This document shows, piece after piece, positions 1 to 10,254 of a stretch of 61,432 nucleotides of DNA. Every line of letters starts with the position of its first letter. Position 1 is the first letter of the stretch. Position numbers and translations under genes: made by a program. A model generated the notes under the pieces. The model was not told the origin of the DNA. It searched no databases and worked only from the letters and a program-made list of their open reading frames with translations. The DNA comes from Mycobacterium nebraskense (GTDB taxonomy: Bacteria; Actinomycetota; Actinomycetes; Mycobacteriales; Mycobacteriaceae). The stretch lies in NCBI RefSeq assembly GCF_002102255.1, contig NZ_LQPH01000041.1, forward strand, positions 1 to 61,432, in the 5' to 3' direction.

Positions 1-160
1 CACCGAGCCTACGAGCCAGACACCAGGTGATCAGGATCCAACCACCGCACCACGCGGCAACCTCACCCTGACACTGAGTCGAACCTACCGGTCGCCGAGT
101 GTGGGCCCCGCGCACGGGAACCGCCTCGATTTCGTTCATAGCCCACGCGCTCGGCGCACG

Positions 161-199
161 CGAAAGAGCCCGGCCCCACAAGGGGACCGGGCTCTTTCG
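161..199 (-). terminator. hairpin terminator of groEL2
   Basis: A perfect 13-bp inverted repeat (CGAAAGAGCCCGG and its complement) encloses a 13-nt loop, 26 bases past the groEL2 stop codon. It would form a very stable GC-rich hairpin. No long U run follows, as is common for mycobacterial terminators. The 160 bases before it show no gene I can support. Confidence 0.7.
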
Positions 200-224
200 T
201 AAAGGGGACTTTTCGCTGTTGGAC

Positions 225-1979
<1,755 letters not shown>

Positions 1980-2006
1980 CTAGCACTCGCCAGTCGCGAG
2001 TGCCAA
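1980..2006 (-). promoter_or_regulatory. CIRCE element 1 (HrcA operator)
   Basis: The arms CTAGCACTC and GAGTGCCAA are separated by 9 bases. This matches the CIRCE pattern TTAGCACTC-N9-GAGTGCTAA with one change in each arm. It lies in the groEL2 leader region. HrcA repression of groEL is established for mycobacteria. Confidence 0.85.
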
Positions 2007-2014
2007 CGTCATTC

Positions 2015-2041
2015 TTAGCACTCGCCTATGCCGAGTGCAAG
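2015..2041 (-). promoter_or_regulatory. CIRCE element 2 (HrcA operator)
   Basis: TTAGCACTC is followed after exactly 9 bases by GAGTGCAAG. The left arm is perfect and the right arm has two changes. Two CIRCE copies in tandem upstream of groEL2 imply cooperative or tight HrcA repression of the heat-shock promoter. It abuts the 3' end of the TetR gene that starts downstream at 2054. Confidence 0.88.
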
Positions 2042-2053
2042 AACAGTTAGGCC

Positions 2054-2620
2054 TTATCGCTGCACGCGTAAACCGTCGATGACGACGTTGGTCGCCCGCT
2101 CCGCCAGGGCCGCGTCGTAGGCCTGCACCGCCTGGCATCCGACGAGGATTGCCTTGAGATCCCGCATATCGATGTCGCGGCGCGCGGTGCCCGCGTCCTG
2201 CGCGGCGCGCAACAGCTCGCCGAGCATGGCCTTGAAGGCGTCTTCGGCCTCGGGCGCCGCGCAGGCGATGTCGATTCCGTACCCGGCCAGGGCGTCGACC
2301 AGGCCGCGGTCCGCCGCCCCCCACTGCAGCACCATCGAGCGCAGAAAGGCGAACAGTGCCTCACCGGCGCCCTCGGTTTCCAGCATGGTGTGGCCGTCGT
2401 CCACGAGCCGCTGCATCCGGTTTTCGATCACGGCCGCGAAGAGCGCTTCCTTGGTCGGGAAGTGCCGGTAGACCGTGCCGGCCCCGACCCCGGCGCGCCG
2501 GGCGACCTCGTCGATCGGCACCGACAGGCCCTCGGCCGCAAAGGTGTCGTAGGCGACCTCCAGCACGCGCGCCCGGTTGCGCGCCGCGTCGGCGCGCAGC
2601 GGCCGTGCGGGTTGCGCCAT
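2054..2620 (-). CDS. TetR-family transcriptional regulator
   Basis: This is a 188-residue one-component repressor. An N-terminal helix-turn-helix spans about residues 20-60, with the hallmark segment VARRAGVGAGTVYRHF. The C-terminal ligand domain is divergent, and the inducer cannot be read from it. The ATG start is backed by GGAGGTGAAC directly upstream. It is transcribed away from the SDR gene at 2723, with about 100 bases of shared promoter region, so the likely target is that SDR and itself. That is inference from gene layout only. Confidence 0.9.
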   Translation of the reverse strand: MAQPARPLRADAARNRARVLEVAYDTFAAEGLSVPIDEVARRAGVGAGTVYRHFPTKEALFAAVIENRMQRLVDDGHTMLETEGAGEALFAFLRSMVLQWGAADRGLVDALAGYGIDIACAAPEAEDAFKAMLGELLRAAQDAGTARRDIDMRDLKAILVGCQAVQAYDAALAERATNVVIDGLRVQR

Positions 2621-2638
2621 CTGTTCACCTCCGATCGG

Positions 2639-2669
2639 TTGACAAAGCGGGGCGCGCGTTCCGTATAGT
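2639..2669 (+). promoter_or_regulatory. candidate SigA-type promoter for the SDR gene
   Basis: A TTGACA hexamer (2639-2644) is followed 19 bases later by TATAGT (2664-2669). Both hexamers are near-consensus but the spacing is one to two bases long. It sits between the divergent TetR and SDR genes and reads toward the SDR. This was read by eye, with no expression evidence. Confidence 0.45.
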
Positions 2670-2722
2670 GAAGAACAACCGGAGCGCTCGCCCCGTTTAC
2701 CTTACTAGCTTAGGAGCTTCCC

Positions 2723-3631
2723 ATGGCCAAGTGGACCGCCGCGGACATCCCCGACCAGACCGGCCGGGTCGCCGTCATCACCGGGGCCAACACCGGCCTC
2801 GGCTACGAGACCGCCCTGGCGCTCGCCGACCACGGCGCCCACGTGGTGCTGGCGGTGCGCAACCTCGACAAGGGCAAGGACGCCGCGGCCCGGATCACCG
2901 CGAGGAGCCCGCACGCCGACGTCGCGCTGGCCGAGCTCGACCTGACGTCGCTGGAGTCCGTCCGCGCCGCGGCCGAGCAGCTGCGCTCCGCGCACGACCG
3001 CATCGACCTGCTGATCAACAACGCGGGCGTGATGTTCACACCGAAGGGCACCACCAAGGACGGCTTCGAGCTGCAGTTCGGCACCAACCACCTCGGCCAC
3101 TTCGCGCTCACCGGCCTGCTGCTGGACCGACTGTTGCCGGTCGCCGGCTCGCGGGTCGTCACGGTCAGCAGCATGGGCCACCGCTTCGGGCGGATCCGCT
3201 TCGATGACCTGCAATGGGAACGCGGCTACAGCCGGGTGGGGGCCTACGGGCAAGCCAAGCTCGCCAACCTGCTGTTCACCTACGAACTGCAGCGGCGGCT
3301 CGCGCCACACGGCACGACGATCGCCGTGGCCGCCCACCCCGGCGGCTCGCGGACCGAACTGACCCGCAACCTGCCCGCAGTGGTGGGGGCCCTCACGGCC
3401 GTGGTCGAACCACTCTTCCAGGGAGCGGATATGGGCGCCCTTCCGACGCTGCGCGCCGCCACCGACCCCGGCGTGCTCGGGGGCCAGTACTACGGCCCCG
3501 ACGGGTTCGCCCAACAACGCGGCTACCCCAAGCTCGTGGGGTCCAACGACCGGTCCCACGACGTCGACGTGCAGCGGCGGTTGTGGGCGGTCTCGGAGGA
3601 GCTCACTGGCGTCACGTATCCCGTCAGCTGA
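2723..3631 (+). CDS. short-chain dehydrogenase/reductase (Rv0439c-like)
   Basis: This is an NAD(P)-dependent oxidoreductase of the classical/extended SDR type related to retinol dehydrogenases and WW-domain oxidoreductases. The 302-residue protein has the cofactor loop TGANTGLG at 20-27, NNAG at 99-102, a catalytic Ser near 149-150 and the YxxxK pair Y175/K179. The substrate is unknown. It sits next to groEL2 as Rv0439c does in M. tuberculosis. There the following gene is moeA2, but here four unrelated genes intervene. Its last 25 residues have a diverged second copy at 7169-7252. Confidence 0.92.
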   Translation: MAKWTAADIPDQTGRVAVITGANTGLGYETALALADHGAHVVLAVRNLDKGKDAAARITARSPHADVALAELDLTSLESVRAAAEQLRSAHDRIDLLINNAGVMFTPKGTTKDGFELQFGTNHLGHFALTGLLLDRLLPVAGSRVVTVSSMGHRFGRIRFDDLQWERGYSRVGAYGQAKLANLLFTYELQRRLAPHGTTIAVAAHPGGSRTELTRNLPAVVGALTAVVEPLFQGADMGALPTLRAATDPGVLGGQYYGPDGFAQQRGYPKLVGSNDRSHDVDVQRRLWAVSEELTGVTYPVS

Positions 3632-3686
3632 GGTCGATGGTGCCGACCCGCCGCGCCCGGCGCATGCGCCGCGCTTGCGATCGGCA

Positions 3687-4388
3687 CTAGGGCAAGTCGA
3701 GTAGCTGCTCGTAGAAACCGCCGAAGCCGCGGGCCCGATCGGCCAGATGGATCTCCAGGATCCAATGGCACGCGCGTCCCGTCGGGTCAGTGCGCCGCAT
3801 CGGCTTGTCCGACCCGGGCATGATGTACCACTCGACGCCGGGGCCGGCGATCTTCTTGTGCGGGAACTCACCGACCAGGTGACCGGCGATGGAACTGGCG
3901 AACTCGAAGCCCTCGGCGTGCGCCACCCCGACGACGAAGTCGTATAGCTCGGCGCCGGTGACGTCCGGGCGCCGGTCGAAGTACTCGCGGCCGGCCTGCC
4001 ACACCCGGGGCAGCGCGTCGCGGAGCGATGTTTTGTCCGGGTCGTCGCCCAGCACGAAGGTGCGGCCGAAGTCGGCCTCCCACTCCGCGAAGATCGGTCC
4101 GAGGTCGAGGAAGACGATGTCGCCGTCGGCGACCACCCGGTCCGGCGGACGCTCGTTGAAGGGTTGCAGCGTGTTCTCGCCGGCCCGCACGATCCGCCGA
4201 TGCCAGTGTCGGGTGACTCCGAGCATTTCCGCGGCGAGCTGGTTGATTTCGTCGGACAACTGCTGTTCTGAGATGCCGGGGCGGATCATCGCGCGCCGCT
4301 CGATCTCGCCGAACAGCTGCTCCGCCTTCGCCTGGGCGTCGAGCAGCCGTTCCGCCCGAATCTCTTCCTGCGCCGTCCATCCCGCCAC
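3687..4388 (-). CDS. M24 (aminopeptidase P/creatinase fold) metallopeptidase-like protein
   Basis: This 233-residue pita-bread-fold protein of the M24 family is related to Xaa-Pro aminopeptidases and methionine aminopeptidases but lacks their N-terminal domain. All five metal ligands can be placed: D95, D106, H170, E212 and E227. It is therefore probably an active cytosolic metallohydrolase. The exact substrate is unknown. It is transcribed convergently toward the SDR gene and belongs to a block absent from the M. tuberculosis order. Confidence 0.85.
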   Translation of the reverse strand: MAGWTAQEEIRAERLLDAQAKAEQLFGEIERRAMIRPGISEQQLSDEINQLAAEMLGVTRHWHRRIVRAGENTLQPFNERPPDRVVADGDIVFLDLGPIFAEWEADFGRTFVLGDDPDKTSLRDALPRVWQAGREYFDRRPDVTGAELYDFVVGVAHAEGFEFASSIAGHLVGEFPHKKIAGPGVEWYIMPGSDKPMRRTDPTGRACHWILEIHLADRARGFGGFYEQLLDLP

Positions 4389-4418
4389 CTGGCGATGCTA
4401 TAGCCGCACACTGGAGGC

Positions 4419-4913
4419 ATGTCCCTCGTCGTGCCGCCCTATCCCCCGCCCCGATACACCGAGGACCAGCCGGAGGTCAGTGCCTGGCTCAAGCCGGCCG
4501 GCTCGCCGCCCGATTACGAAACCGGCGGGGTCAAGTACCACTACCTGGCCAACCAACAGGCGACCGACGGCGACTACGGGCTGTACCGGGTCGACATCCC
4601 CGCCACCGGCGGCGGGCCGGGGCCGCACTTCCACCGGGCGATGTCCGAGGCGTTCTTCGTGCTGTCCGGGACGATGAAGCTGTACGACGGCACCGAGTGG
4701 GCCGAGGGGCACCAAGGCGACTTCCTCTATGTCCCGCCCGGCGGCGTCCATGGCTTCCGCAACGAGGCGGACGAGCCGGCGTCGATCCTGATGCTCTTCG
4801 CGCCGGGCGCGCCGCGGGAGGCCTACTTCGAGGGCTTCGCGGCACTGGCCGACATGACCGACGACGAACGCAGGGAGTGGTTCGTTCGCCACGACAACTA
4901 TTGGGTGCAGTAG
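4419..4913 (+). CDS. cupin-domain protein
   Basis: This 164-residue protein has one conserved beta-barrel cupin domain. Motif 1 (GPHFHRAMSEAFFVLSG) and motif 2 (PPGGVHGF) supply the usual His/Glu metal-binding set. Such small cupins act as dioxygenases, isomerases or ligand-binding proteins, and nothing here decides between these. The start ATG is divergent from the M24 gene with only 30 bases between them, so the two probably share a promoter region. Confidence 0.85.
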   Translation: MSLVVPPYPPPRYTEDQPEVSAWLKPAGSPPDYETGGVKYHYLANQQATDGDYGLYRVDIPATGGGPGPHFHRAMSEAFFVLSGTMKLYDGTEWAEGHQGDFLYVPPGGVHGFRNEADEPASILMLFAPGAPREAYFEGFAALADMTDDERREWFVRHDNYWVQ

Positions 4914-5209
4914 TCGGGTTAATGGTGAGCGAACTTTCGGTGCCGGGCACCGATTCGCGGCACGGGTGCGACGTAGGGTTTGGCCGTGCAGGTGAGGTCG
5001 AAGCGCGCCGCGGCGTGGTTGCGGATGAAGGTCGAGACGGCGTTCAGCGCCCCGATCCGGACCGCGGAGCGGGTCAAGCGACCGAGCCGCCGCGGCTTGA
5101 GCCGCGGGCTGCCCGGTCGGGCCGCCGCGCCCTCGAGGGGCCGCCGCCGGCAGGCGGCGCCGACCGCGTCCGCCAGGGTCCGCGTGCTACGGCGCAGGCC
5201 CCCGGCTAA
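4914..5209. other. 296-bp gap without a supportable gene
   Basis: A weak plus-strand ORF starting with TTG (4980-5228) is arginine-rich and runs into the 3' end of the monooxygenase. The minus strand also reads openly over roughly 60 codons but has no start codon. Either could be a relic. I call no gene. Confidence 0.4.
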
Positions 5210-6670
5210 CTACCGGTCGAAGCGGTAATCGGCGTCGAAGCGGTAATCGGCGTCGACCAGCTCGCGGGTGCGCTCGAAGAAAGTCCGCCCGCTGTAAGGC
5301 AATTGCGTGACCACCTTCCCGCTGGGATGCCGGAAGTAGTTGTTGCAGGCGAGCCAGACCTTGCCCGCCATGGCGGCCTGTATCTCGTCGTTGTAGCGGC
5401 GCTGCGCGTCGGGCGTCACCTCCACGGTGTGCGCGCCGCCGCCGTTCATCCGGTCGAGGATGTGGCGGATGAAGGTCGTCTGCGCCTCGTGGATGTAGAT
5501 GATCGAGTTGACGCCGTTCGTGTTGGGGCCGTACAGCGTGAAGAAGTTCGGGTACCCGGCCACCAGCGTGCCCAGGTACGCCTCGGCGCCGTCGCTCCAG
5601 TCGTCGCGCAGCTGCCGGCCGCCGGTTCCGTACACGTCGATGCTGGCCAGATAGTCGGCCGCCTTGAACCCGGTGCCGTAGATGATGGTGTCGACGCGGT
5701 GCTCGACGCCGTCGACGGTGCGCACTCCCCGTTCGGTCAGTTCGGCGATGGCGGTCGTCTCCAGGGAGACGTTGGGCAACGCGAACGTGGGGTACCAGTC
5801 GCGTGACATCAGCGGCCGCTTGCAGCCGGCGGGATAGTCCGGCGTCAGCTTGGCCCGCAGCTCGGGGTCGGCGACCTTGCGCATGAGGTAACTGCGGGCC
5901 AGCTCGGTGGCCTCCCGCGTCTGGGCGGCCTCGACATCGAAGCTGGACGACTCGTAGGCGTCGAAGGCCTCGTCGCGCAGCTTCTGTGCCATGGCGGGCT
6001 CGCGTTCGAACAGCTCGTGTTGCTCGGGCGTGAACGGGAAGTCGAACCGGGGCGCGATCCAAATCGGCGTCCGCTGAAACACGGTCAGATGCGCGGTCTC
6101 TCGCGCGATCGCGGGCACGTACTGAATCGCGCTGGCGCCCGTCCCGATGGACGCCACCCGCTCCCCGGCCGTCGACTTGCTGTGATCCCAACGCGCCGAA
6201 TGGAATCGGCGTCCCCGGAACCGCTGTGCCCCGGGGATGTCCGGGATGTGCGGCACGTCGAGCATCCCGACGGCGCTGACCACCACGTCGAACTCGTGCT
6301 CGCGAGCATCGTCGTCGGTCAGCGTCCAACGGCGCCGGGAGTCCGACCAGCGCACGGCGGCAATCGAGGTGTTCGCCCGCAGGCGCGCGCCCAGCCCGTG
6401 CCCGCCCGCCACCGCCTCGAGGTAGGCCAAGATCTCGGGCTGGTTGGCGTACGTCTTGCTCCACCGCGGGTTGGGCGCAAAGGAATACGAGTACAGGTGC
6501 GACGGGACGTCGCATGCCGCCCCCGGAAAGGTGTTGTGGCGCCAGGTCCCGCCGAATCCGTCGGCCCGGTCGAAGATGGTGAACTCGTAGCCGCCCTCGG
6601 CCAGCTGGATGCCCATGGCGATGCCGCCGGCGCCCGCGCCGATGATCCCGACGGTCGGCTGCTCACCCAT
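5210..6670 (-). CDS. FAD-dependent Baeyer-Villiger-type monooxygenase
   Basis: This 486-residue flavin monooxygenase would insert oxygen next to a carbonyl using NADPH and O2. It has an N-terminal FAD fold (GAGAGG at 11-16) and the Baeyer-Villiger fingerprint FxGxxxHxxxW at F151-W161. A second dinucleotide fold for NADPH (GTGASA) begins near 176. Mycobacteria carry many such enzymes (EthA is one) and the substrate cannot be read. The stop overlaps nothing, but its 5' end overlaps the VOC gene stop by 8 bases, so the two are co-transcribed and probably translationally coupled. Its C-terminus carries a duplicated six-residue unit (ADYRFD twice). Confidence 0.92.
   Translation of the reverse strand: MGEQPTVGIIGAGAGGIAMGIQLAEGGYEFTIFDRADGFGGTWRHNTFPGAACDVPSHLYSYSFAPNPRWSKTYANQPEILAYLEAVAGGHGLGARLRANTSIAAVRWSDSRRRWTLTDDDAREHEFDVVVSAVGMLDVPHIPDIPGAQRFRGRRFHSARWDHSKSTAGERVASIGTGASAIQYVPAIARETAHLTVFQRTPIWIAPRFDFPFTPEQHELFEREPAMAQKLRDEAFDAYESSSFDVEAAQTREATELARSYLMRKVADPELRAKLTPDYPAGCKRPLMSRDWYPTFALPNVSLETTAIAELTERGVRTVDGVEHRVDTIIYGTGFKAADYLASIDVYGTGGRQLRDDWSDGAEAYLGTLVAGYPNFFTLYGPNTNGVNSIIYIHEAQTTFIRHILDRMNGGGAHTVEVTPDAQRRYNDEIQAAMAGKVWLACNNYFRHPSGKVVTQLPYSGRTFFERTRELVDADYRFDADYRFDR
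5217..5252. repeat. 18-bp perfect tandem duplication at the 3' end of the monooxygenase
   Basis: The unit TCGAAGCGGTAATCGGCG occurs twice in direct contact. It duplicates six codons (ADYRFD) at the extreme C-terminus and keeps the frame. Confidence 0.95.
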
Positions 6671-7151
6671 TCAGACCCCATTGCGCGTAGTACGGTCGCT
6701 GCGGGCGGCTCTTCTCCACCAGGATGAACACCACACCCCAGGGGTCGACGAACCAGGTGGTGCGGACCCGCGCCACCTCCGCGATTCCGCTGACCAGAAA
6801 CCGCACGCCCTTGCTCTCCAGCTCCGCCCGGGTGGCGTCGATGTCCTCACAGATCAGCCCGACGTGCGACAGCCCGTGATCGGTGAGGGCGGCACGGCTG
6901 CGCTGATCGGAACTTTCCGCGCCGAGGTATTCGATCACCTCGAGCACCCGATCGCCGTCGCCTTCGAATCCCACGATGGCCGCTTTCATGCTGGGATCGC
7001 CCACCAGCTCGCCCATGTCGTTGCGAATGGCGTTACCGGTCATGACATACGGCGGCGAGAGCACACGCAGGCCCAACACGTCGCGGTAGAACGCCACGGC
7101 GGCCTCGCAATCCGGAACGCACACCCCGATGTGGGCCATTCCGGTAATCAC
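6663..7151 (-). CDS. VOC-family (glyoxalase/dioxygenase fold) protein
   Basis: This 162-residue protein of the vicinal oxygen chelate superfamily contains two beta-alpha-beta-beta-beta modules. The first begins ITGMAHIGVCVPD and the second near LSHVGLICEDID. The family includes glyoxalase I, methylmalonyl-CoA epimerase and extradiol dioxygenases. Metal ligands are plausible at H7 and in the second module, but the reaction cannot be fixed. It is the first gene of a two-gene operon with the downstream monooxygenase, which overlaps it by 8 bases. Confidence 0.87.
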   Translation of the reverse strand: MITGMAHIGVCVPDCEAAVAFYRDVLGLRVLSPPYVMTGNAIRNDMGELVGDPSMKAAIVGFEGDGDRVLEVIEYLGAESSDQRSRAALTDHGLSHVGLICEDIDATRAELESKGVRFLVSGIAEVARVRTTWFVDPWGVVFILVEKSRPQRPYYAQWGLNG

Positions 7152-7159
7152 GTTCTTGA

Positions 7160-7252
7160 CTTTACGTCGACAAGCAGTCCCACGACGAGGAGCTGCAGCG
7201 TCGGCTCTGGTCCGTGTCCGAACAACTCACCGGGGTCACCTGCGGAATCTGA
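7160..7252 (+). pseudogene. relic of an SDR gene 3' end
   Basis: An open frame of about 30 codons ending in TGA at 7250-7252 reads SHDEELQRRLWSVSEQLTGV in its core. The intact SDR at 2723-3631 ends SHDVDVQRRLWAVSEELTGV, so the two are clearly homologous. No start codon or upstream SDR sequence remains. It lies directly before moeA2, which is where the SDR gene ends in M. tuberculosis. The simplest reading is that the M24-cupin-monooxygenase-VOC block was inserted here with partial duplication or replacement of the SDR gene. Confidence 0.85.
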
Positions 7253-7270
7253 CGGGCCGATAATGGCCGG

Positions 7271-8476
7271 GTGCGGTCGGTCGAAGAACATCAGCGAGTC
7301 GTAGCCGAATTGATCCGTCCCCGGCCCGCGGTCACCGCCGCGCTGGCCGAGGCGCAAGGGCTGGTCCTGGCCGACGACGTGGTCGCGCGGCTGGCGCTGC
7401 CGGTCTTCGACAACTCCGCGATGGACGGATACGCGGTGCGCGCCGAGGACACCGCCGGCGCCACACCCGAGGACCCGGTGGTGCTCAAGGTCGCCGAGGA
7501 CATTCCCGCCGGGCGCACCGACGAGTTGACCCTGCAGCCGAACACGGCGCACCGCATCATGACCGGCGCACCGCTGCCGGCCGGGGCGACGGCCGTCGTG
7601 CCGGTCGAAGACACCGACGGTGGTGTGGATGTCGTGTCGATCCGCGCGCCGCGCGAGCCCGGCAGGCACATCCGGCGCGCGGGTGAGGACGTCGCCCCCG
7701 GCACCACCGTGTTGCGGCGCGGCCAGGTGGTGACACCCGCCGTGCTCGGCCTGGCCGCGGCACTGGGAATGGCCGAGCTGCCGGTCCTCCCACGCCAACG
7801 GGTGCTGGTGATATCGACCGGGTCGGAGCTGGTGCCGCCGGGCCGCCCGCTGCGGCCGGGGCAGATCTACGAGTCCAACTCGATCATGCTGGCCGGGGCG
7901 GTTCGCGACGCCGGCGCCGACGTGGTCGAGGTGGCGACCGCCGAAGACGATGTCGCACAGTTCAGCTCGCTCATCGACCGGTACGCCGACCAGGTAGACC
8001 TGATCATCACCAGCGGCGGGGTCAGCGCCGGCGCCTACGAGGTCGTCAAGGACGCCTTCGGCCGCGAAGGCGACCAGGGTGTGGAGTTCGTCAAGGTGGC
8101 GATGCAGCCGGGGATGCCGCAAGGCATCGGCCGGGTGGCAGGCGCGACGATCGTCACGCTGCCCGGCAACCCGGTCAGCGCCCTGGTGTCATTCGAGGTC
8201 TTCATCCGGCCCGCGCTGCGCAAAGCCATGGGCCTGCCCGACCCGGAACGCCCGCACCGGGCCGCCGTGCTCACCGAGTCGTTGACCTCGCCGCGCGGCA
8301 AGCGGCAATTCCGCCGCGCGGTGCTGGACCGCGACACCGGCACCGTCACCAGTTACGGCCCGCCGGCCTCGCATCACCTGCGGTGGCTCGCGTCGGCGAA
8401 CGTGCTGCTGGACATCCCCGAGGACGTCGTGGAGGTGTCGGCCGGGACCGAGCTGCAGGTCTGGGACCTCGCTTGA
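7271..8476 (+). CDS. moeA2: molybdopterin molybdenumtransferase MoeA2
   Basis: MoeA inserts molybdate into adenylylated molybdopterin to finish the molybdenum cofactor. The 401-residue protein has the expected arrangement: N-terminal domain with the FDNSAMDGYAV segment, domain III with TGSEL and SGGVSAG, and LPGNPVSA near residue 298. The GTG start (MRSVEEHQRVVAE) matches the MoeA2 family start. An overlapping ATG at 7263 is out of frame. It heads the conserved order moeA2-psd-pssA-AAA ATPase, though 195 bases separate it from psd. Confidence 0.96.
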   Translation: MRSVEEHQRVVAELIRPRPAVTAALAEAQGLVLADDVVARLALPVFDNSAMDGYAVRAEDTAGATPEDPVVLKVAEDIPAGRTDELTLQPNTAHRIMTGAPLPAGATAVVPVEDTDGGVDVVSIRAPREPGRHIRRAGEDVAPGTTVLRRGQVVTPAVLGLAAALGMAELPVLPRQRVLVISTGSELVPPGRPLRPGQIYESNSIMLAGAVRDAGADVVEVATAEDDVAQFSSLIDRYADQVDLIITSGGVSAGAYEVVKDAFGREGDQGVEFVKVAMQPGMPQGIGRVAGATIVTLPGNPVSALVSFEVFIRPALRKAMGLPDPERPHRAAVLTESLTSPRGKRQFRRAVLDRDTGTVTSYGPPASHHLRWLASANVLLDIPEDVVEVSAGTELQVWDLA

Positions 8477-8671
8477 TTCAGGCCGGCGACGATGCAGCCC
8501 GCGCAGCGGGGTGTTGAGGAGGCGGGCAATCAGACTTAGGCCGCGGGGCGGTGACGGCGATCTTGGCGCGGCGCAGCTGCGGTGCCCACTCGTCGTTCGG
8601 ATGCACATCGAAGGTGGGCGTTCCCCCTGCGGGCGAGAACCAACCAGCCACACCTTTCGTAAGATGGCCGC

Positions 8672-9394
8672 GTGGCACGACGCCCCCGCCCTATCGGCCC
8701 CACGGCCGAGGATCCAACGTTCAGCCCGCGGCACGCGTTGGAGTTGGTGCGCTCGACCGTTCCGCCGGTACACCCGGCCGGCCGCCCGTTCATCGCCGCC
8801 GGTCTGGCGGTGGCGCTGGCCGGACGCAGGCACCGTTGGATTCGACGGGCCGGACTGCTGGCGGCGGGTGCGTGCGCGGGGTTCTTCCGCCATCCACCGC
8901 GGGTGCCGCCGACGCGGCCGGGCGCGATCGTCGCGCCCGCCGACGGGGTGGTGTGCGTCATCGACTCCGCCGCCCCGCCCGCCGAACTCGGCATGGGCGA
9001 GACGCCGCTGCCGCGGGTCAGCATCTTCCTTTCGCTGCTGGACGCCCACGTGCAGCGCGCCCCGGTGAGCGGCGAGGTGATCGCCGTGCAGCACCGGCCC
9101 GGCCGCTTCGGCTCGGCAGACCTGGCCGCGGCCAGCACCGAGAACGAGCGCACCAGCCTGCGGATCCGGACGCCCACCGGCGCGGAGGTGGTGGCGGTGC
9201 AGGTCGCCGGGCTGTTGGCGCGGCGCATCATCTGCGACGCGCGCGTCGGGGACAAGCTGACGATCGGTGACACCTACGGCCTGATCCGGTTCGGCTCCCG
9301 GCTCGACACCTATCTGCCGGCGGGCGCCGAACCGCTGGTCGGAGTGGGCCAGCGCGCGATCGCAGGCGAAACCGTGCTGGCCGAGCTGTCATGA
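8672..9394 (+). CDS. psd: phosphatidylserine decarboxylase
   Basis: Psd decarboxylates phosphatidylserine to phosphatidylethanolamine at the membrane. It is made as a proenzyme that self-cleaves to give a pyruvoyl group. At 240 residues it is the short actinobacterial type. The cleavage motif GLIRFGSR lies near residue 209 (FGS in place of the enterobacterial LGST). A hydrophobic N-terminal stretch lies at about 27-65. The GTG start ([10 protein letters not shown]) agrees with the family. Its stop overlaps the pssA start in an ATGA, so synthesis of the two consecutive pathway enzymes is coupled. Confidence 0.95.
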   Translation: MARRPRPIGPTAEDPTFSPRHALELVRSTVPPVHPAGRPFIAAGLAVALAGRRHRWIRRAGLLAAGACAGFFRHPPRVPPTRPGAIVAPADGVVCVIDSAAPPAELGMGETPLPRVSIFLSLLDAHVQRAPVSGEVIAVQHRPGRFGSADLAAASTENERTSLRIRTPTGAEVVAVQVAGLLARRIICDARVGDKLTIGDTYGLIRFGSRLDTYLPAGAEPLVGVGQRAIAGETVLAELS

Positions 9395-10254
9395 TCAGCA
9401 AGCCGCGCGGCAGACCGTCGGTCAACCTGCAGATCCTGCCCAGCGCGATGACCGTGCTGTCCATCTGCGCGGGTCTGACCTCGATCCGATTCGCCCTCGA
9501 GCACCAGCCCAAGGCCGCGATGGCATTGATCGCCGCGGCCGCCATTCTGGACGGGCTGGACGGCCGGGTGGCCCGCATCCTGGATGCCCAGTCGCGGATG
9601 GGCGAGGAGATCGACTCGCTGGCCGACGCGGTGAACTTCGGAGTGGCACCGGCGATCGTGCTCTATGTGACGCTGCTGACGAAGTCGCCGGCCGGCTGGG
9701 TGGTGATCCTGCTCTACGCGGTGTGCGTCGTGTTGCGGCTGGCGCGGTACAACGCGCTGCAGGACGACGGCAGCCAGCCCGCCTACACGCACGAGTTCTT
9801 CGTCGGCATGCCGGCGCCGGCGGGCGCGGTGTCGATGATCGGGCTGATCGGACTCAAACTGCAGTTCGGTGAGGGCTGGTGGACCTCCACGACGTTCCTG
9901 TGCATCTGGATCACCGGGACGTCGATGCTGATGATCAGCAAGATTCCGATGCGCAAGATGCACGCCGCGGCGGTGCCCCCCAGCTGGGCCGCCCCGCTGC
10001 TGGCGCTGCTGGCGATCTGCGCGGCCGCAGCGGTGCTGGCGCCCTACGTCCTGATCTGGGTCATCATCATCGCCTACCTCTGCCACGTCCCGTTCGCGGT
10101 CCGCAACCAGCGCTGGCTGGCCGCGCACCCCGAGGCGTGGGCCGACGAACCCAAGCAACGCCGCGCCGCGCGGCGCGCGATCCGCCGGGCACAGCCGAAC
10201 CGCCGGTCGATGGCGCGGCTGGGTCTGCACAAACCGGGTGGGCGCCTGCGATGA
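9391..10254 (+). CDS. pssA: CDP-diacylglycerol-serine O-phosphatidyltransferase
   Basis: PssA makes phosphatidylserine from CDP-diacylglycerol and serine, the step before Psd. The 287-residue integral membrane protein carries the CDP-alcohol phosphotransferase signature DGxxAR-x8-GxxxDxxxD, seen here from DGLDGRVAR to EEIDSLAD near residues 51-76. Several transmembrane helices follow. The C-terminal 50 residues are basic and cytosolic. It overlaps psd by 4 bases upstream and the AAA ATPase by 4 bases downstream (ATGA at both junctions). Confidence 0.95.
   Translation: MISKPRGRPSVNLQILPSAMTVLSICAGLTSIRFALEHQPKAAMALIAAAAILDGLDGRVARILDAQSRMGEEIDSLADAVNFGVAPAIVLYVTLLTKSPAGWVVILLYAVCVVLRLARYNALQDDGSQPAYTHEFFVGMPAPAGAVSMIGLIGLKLQFGEGWWTSTTFLCIWITGTSMLMISKIPMRKMHAAAVPPSWAAPLLALLAICAAAAVLAPYVLIWVIIIAYLCHVPFAVRNQRWLAAHPEAWADEPKQRRAARRAIRRAQPNRRSMARLGLHKPGGRLR

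Noticed and set aside
2648..2696. inverted CGGGGCG/CGCCCCG pair between the TetR and SDR genes, considered as an operator
   Set aside because: The arms are about 35 bases apart and GC-rich, so this is expected by chance in such DNA.
4980..5228. 82-codon plus-strand ORF before the monooxygenase 3' end
   Set aside because: It has a TTG start without a ribosome site, arginine-rich composition and overlap with a real gene. It cannot be told from noise.
9879..10250. 124-codon N-terminal extension of the AAA ATPase
   Set aside because: It runs antiphase through pssA. The ATG at 10251 overlaps the pssA stop and gives the normal family length.
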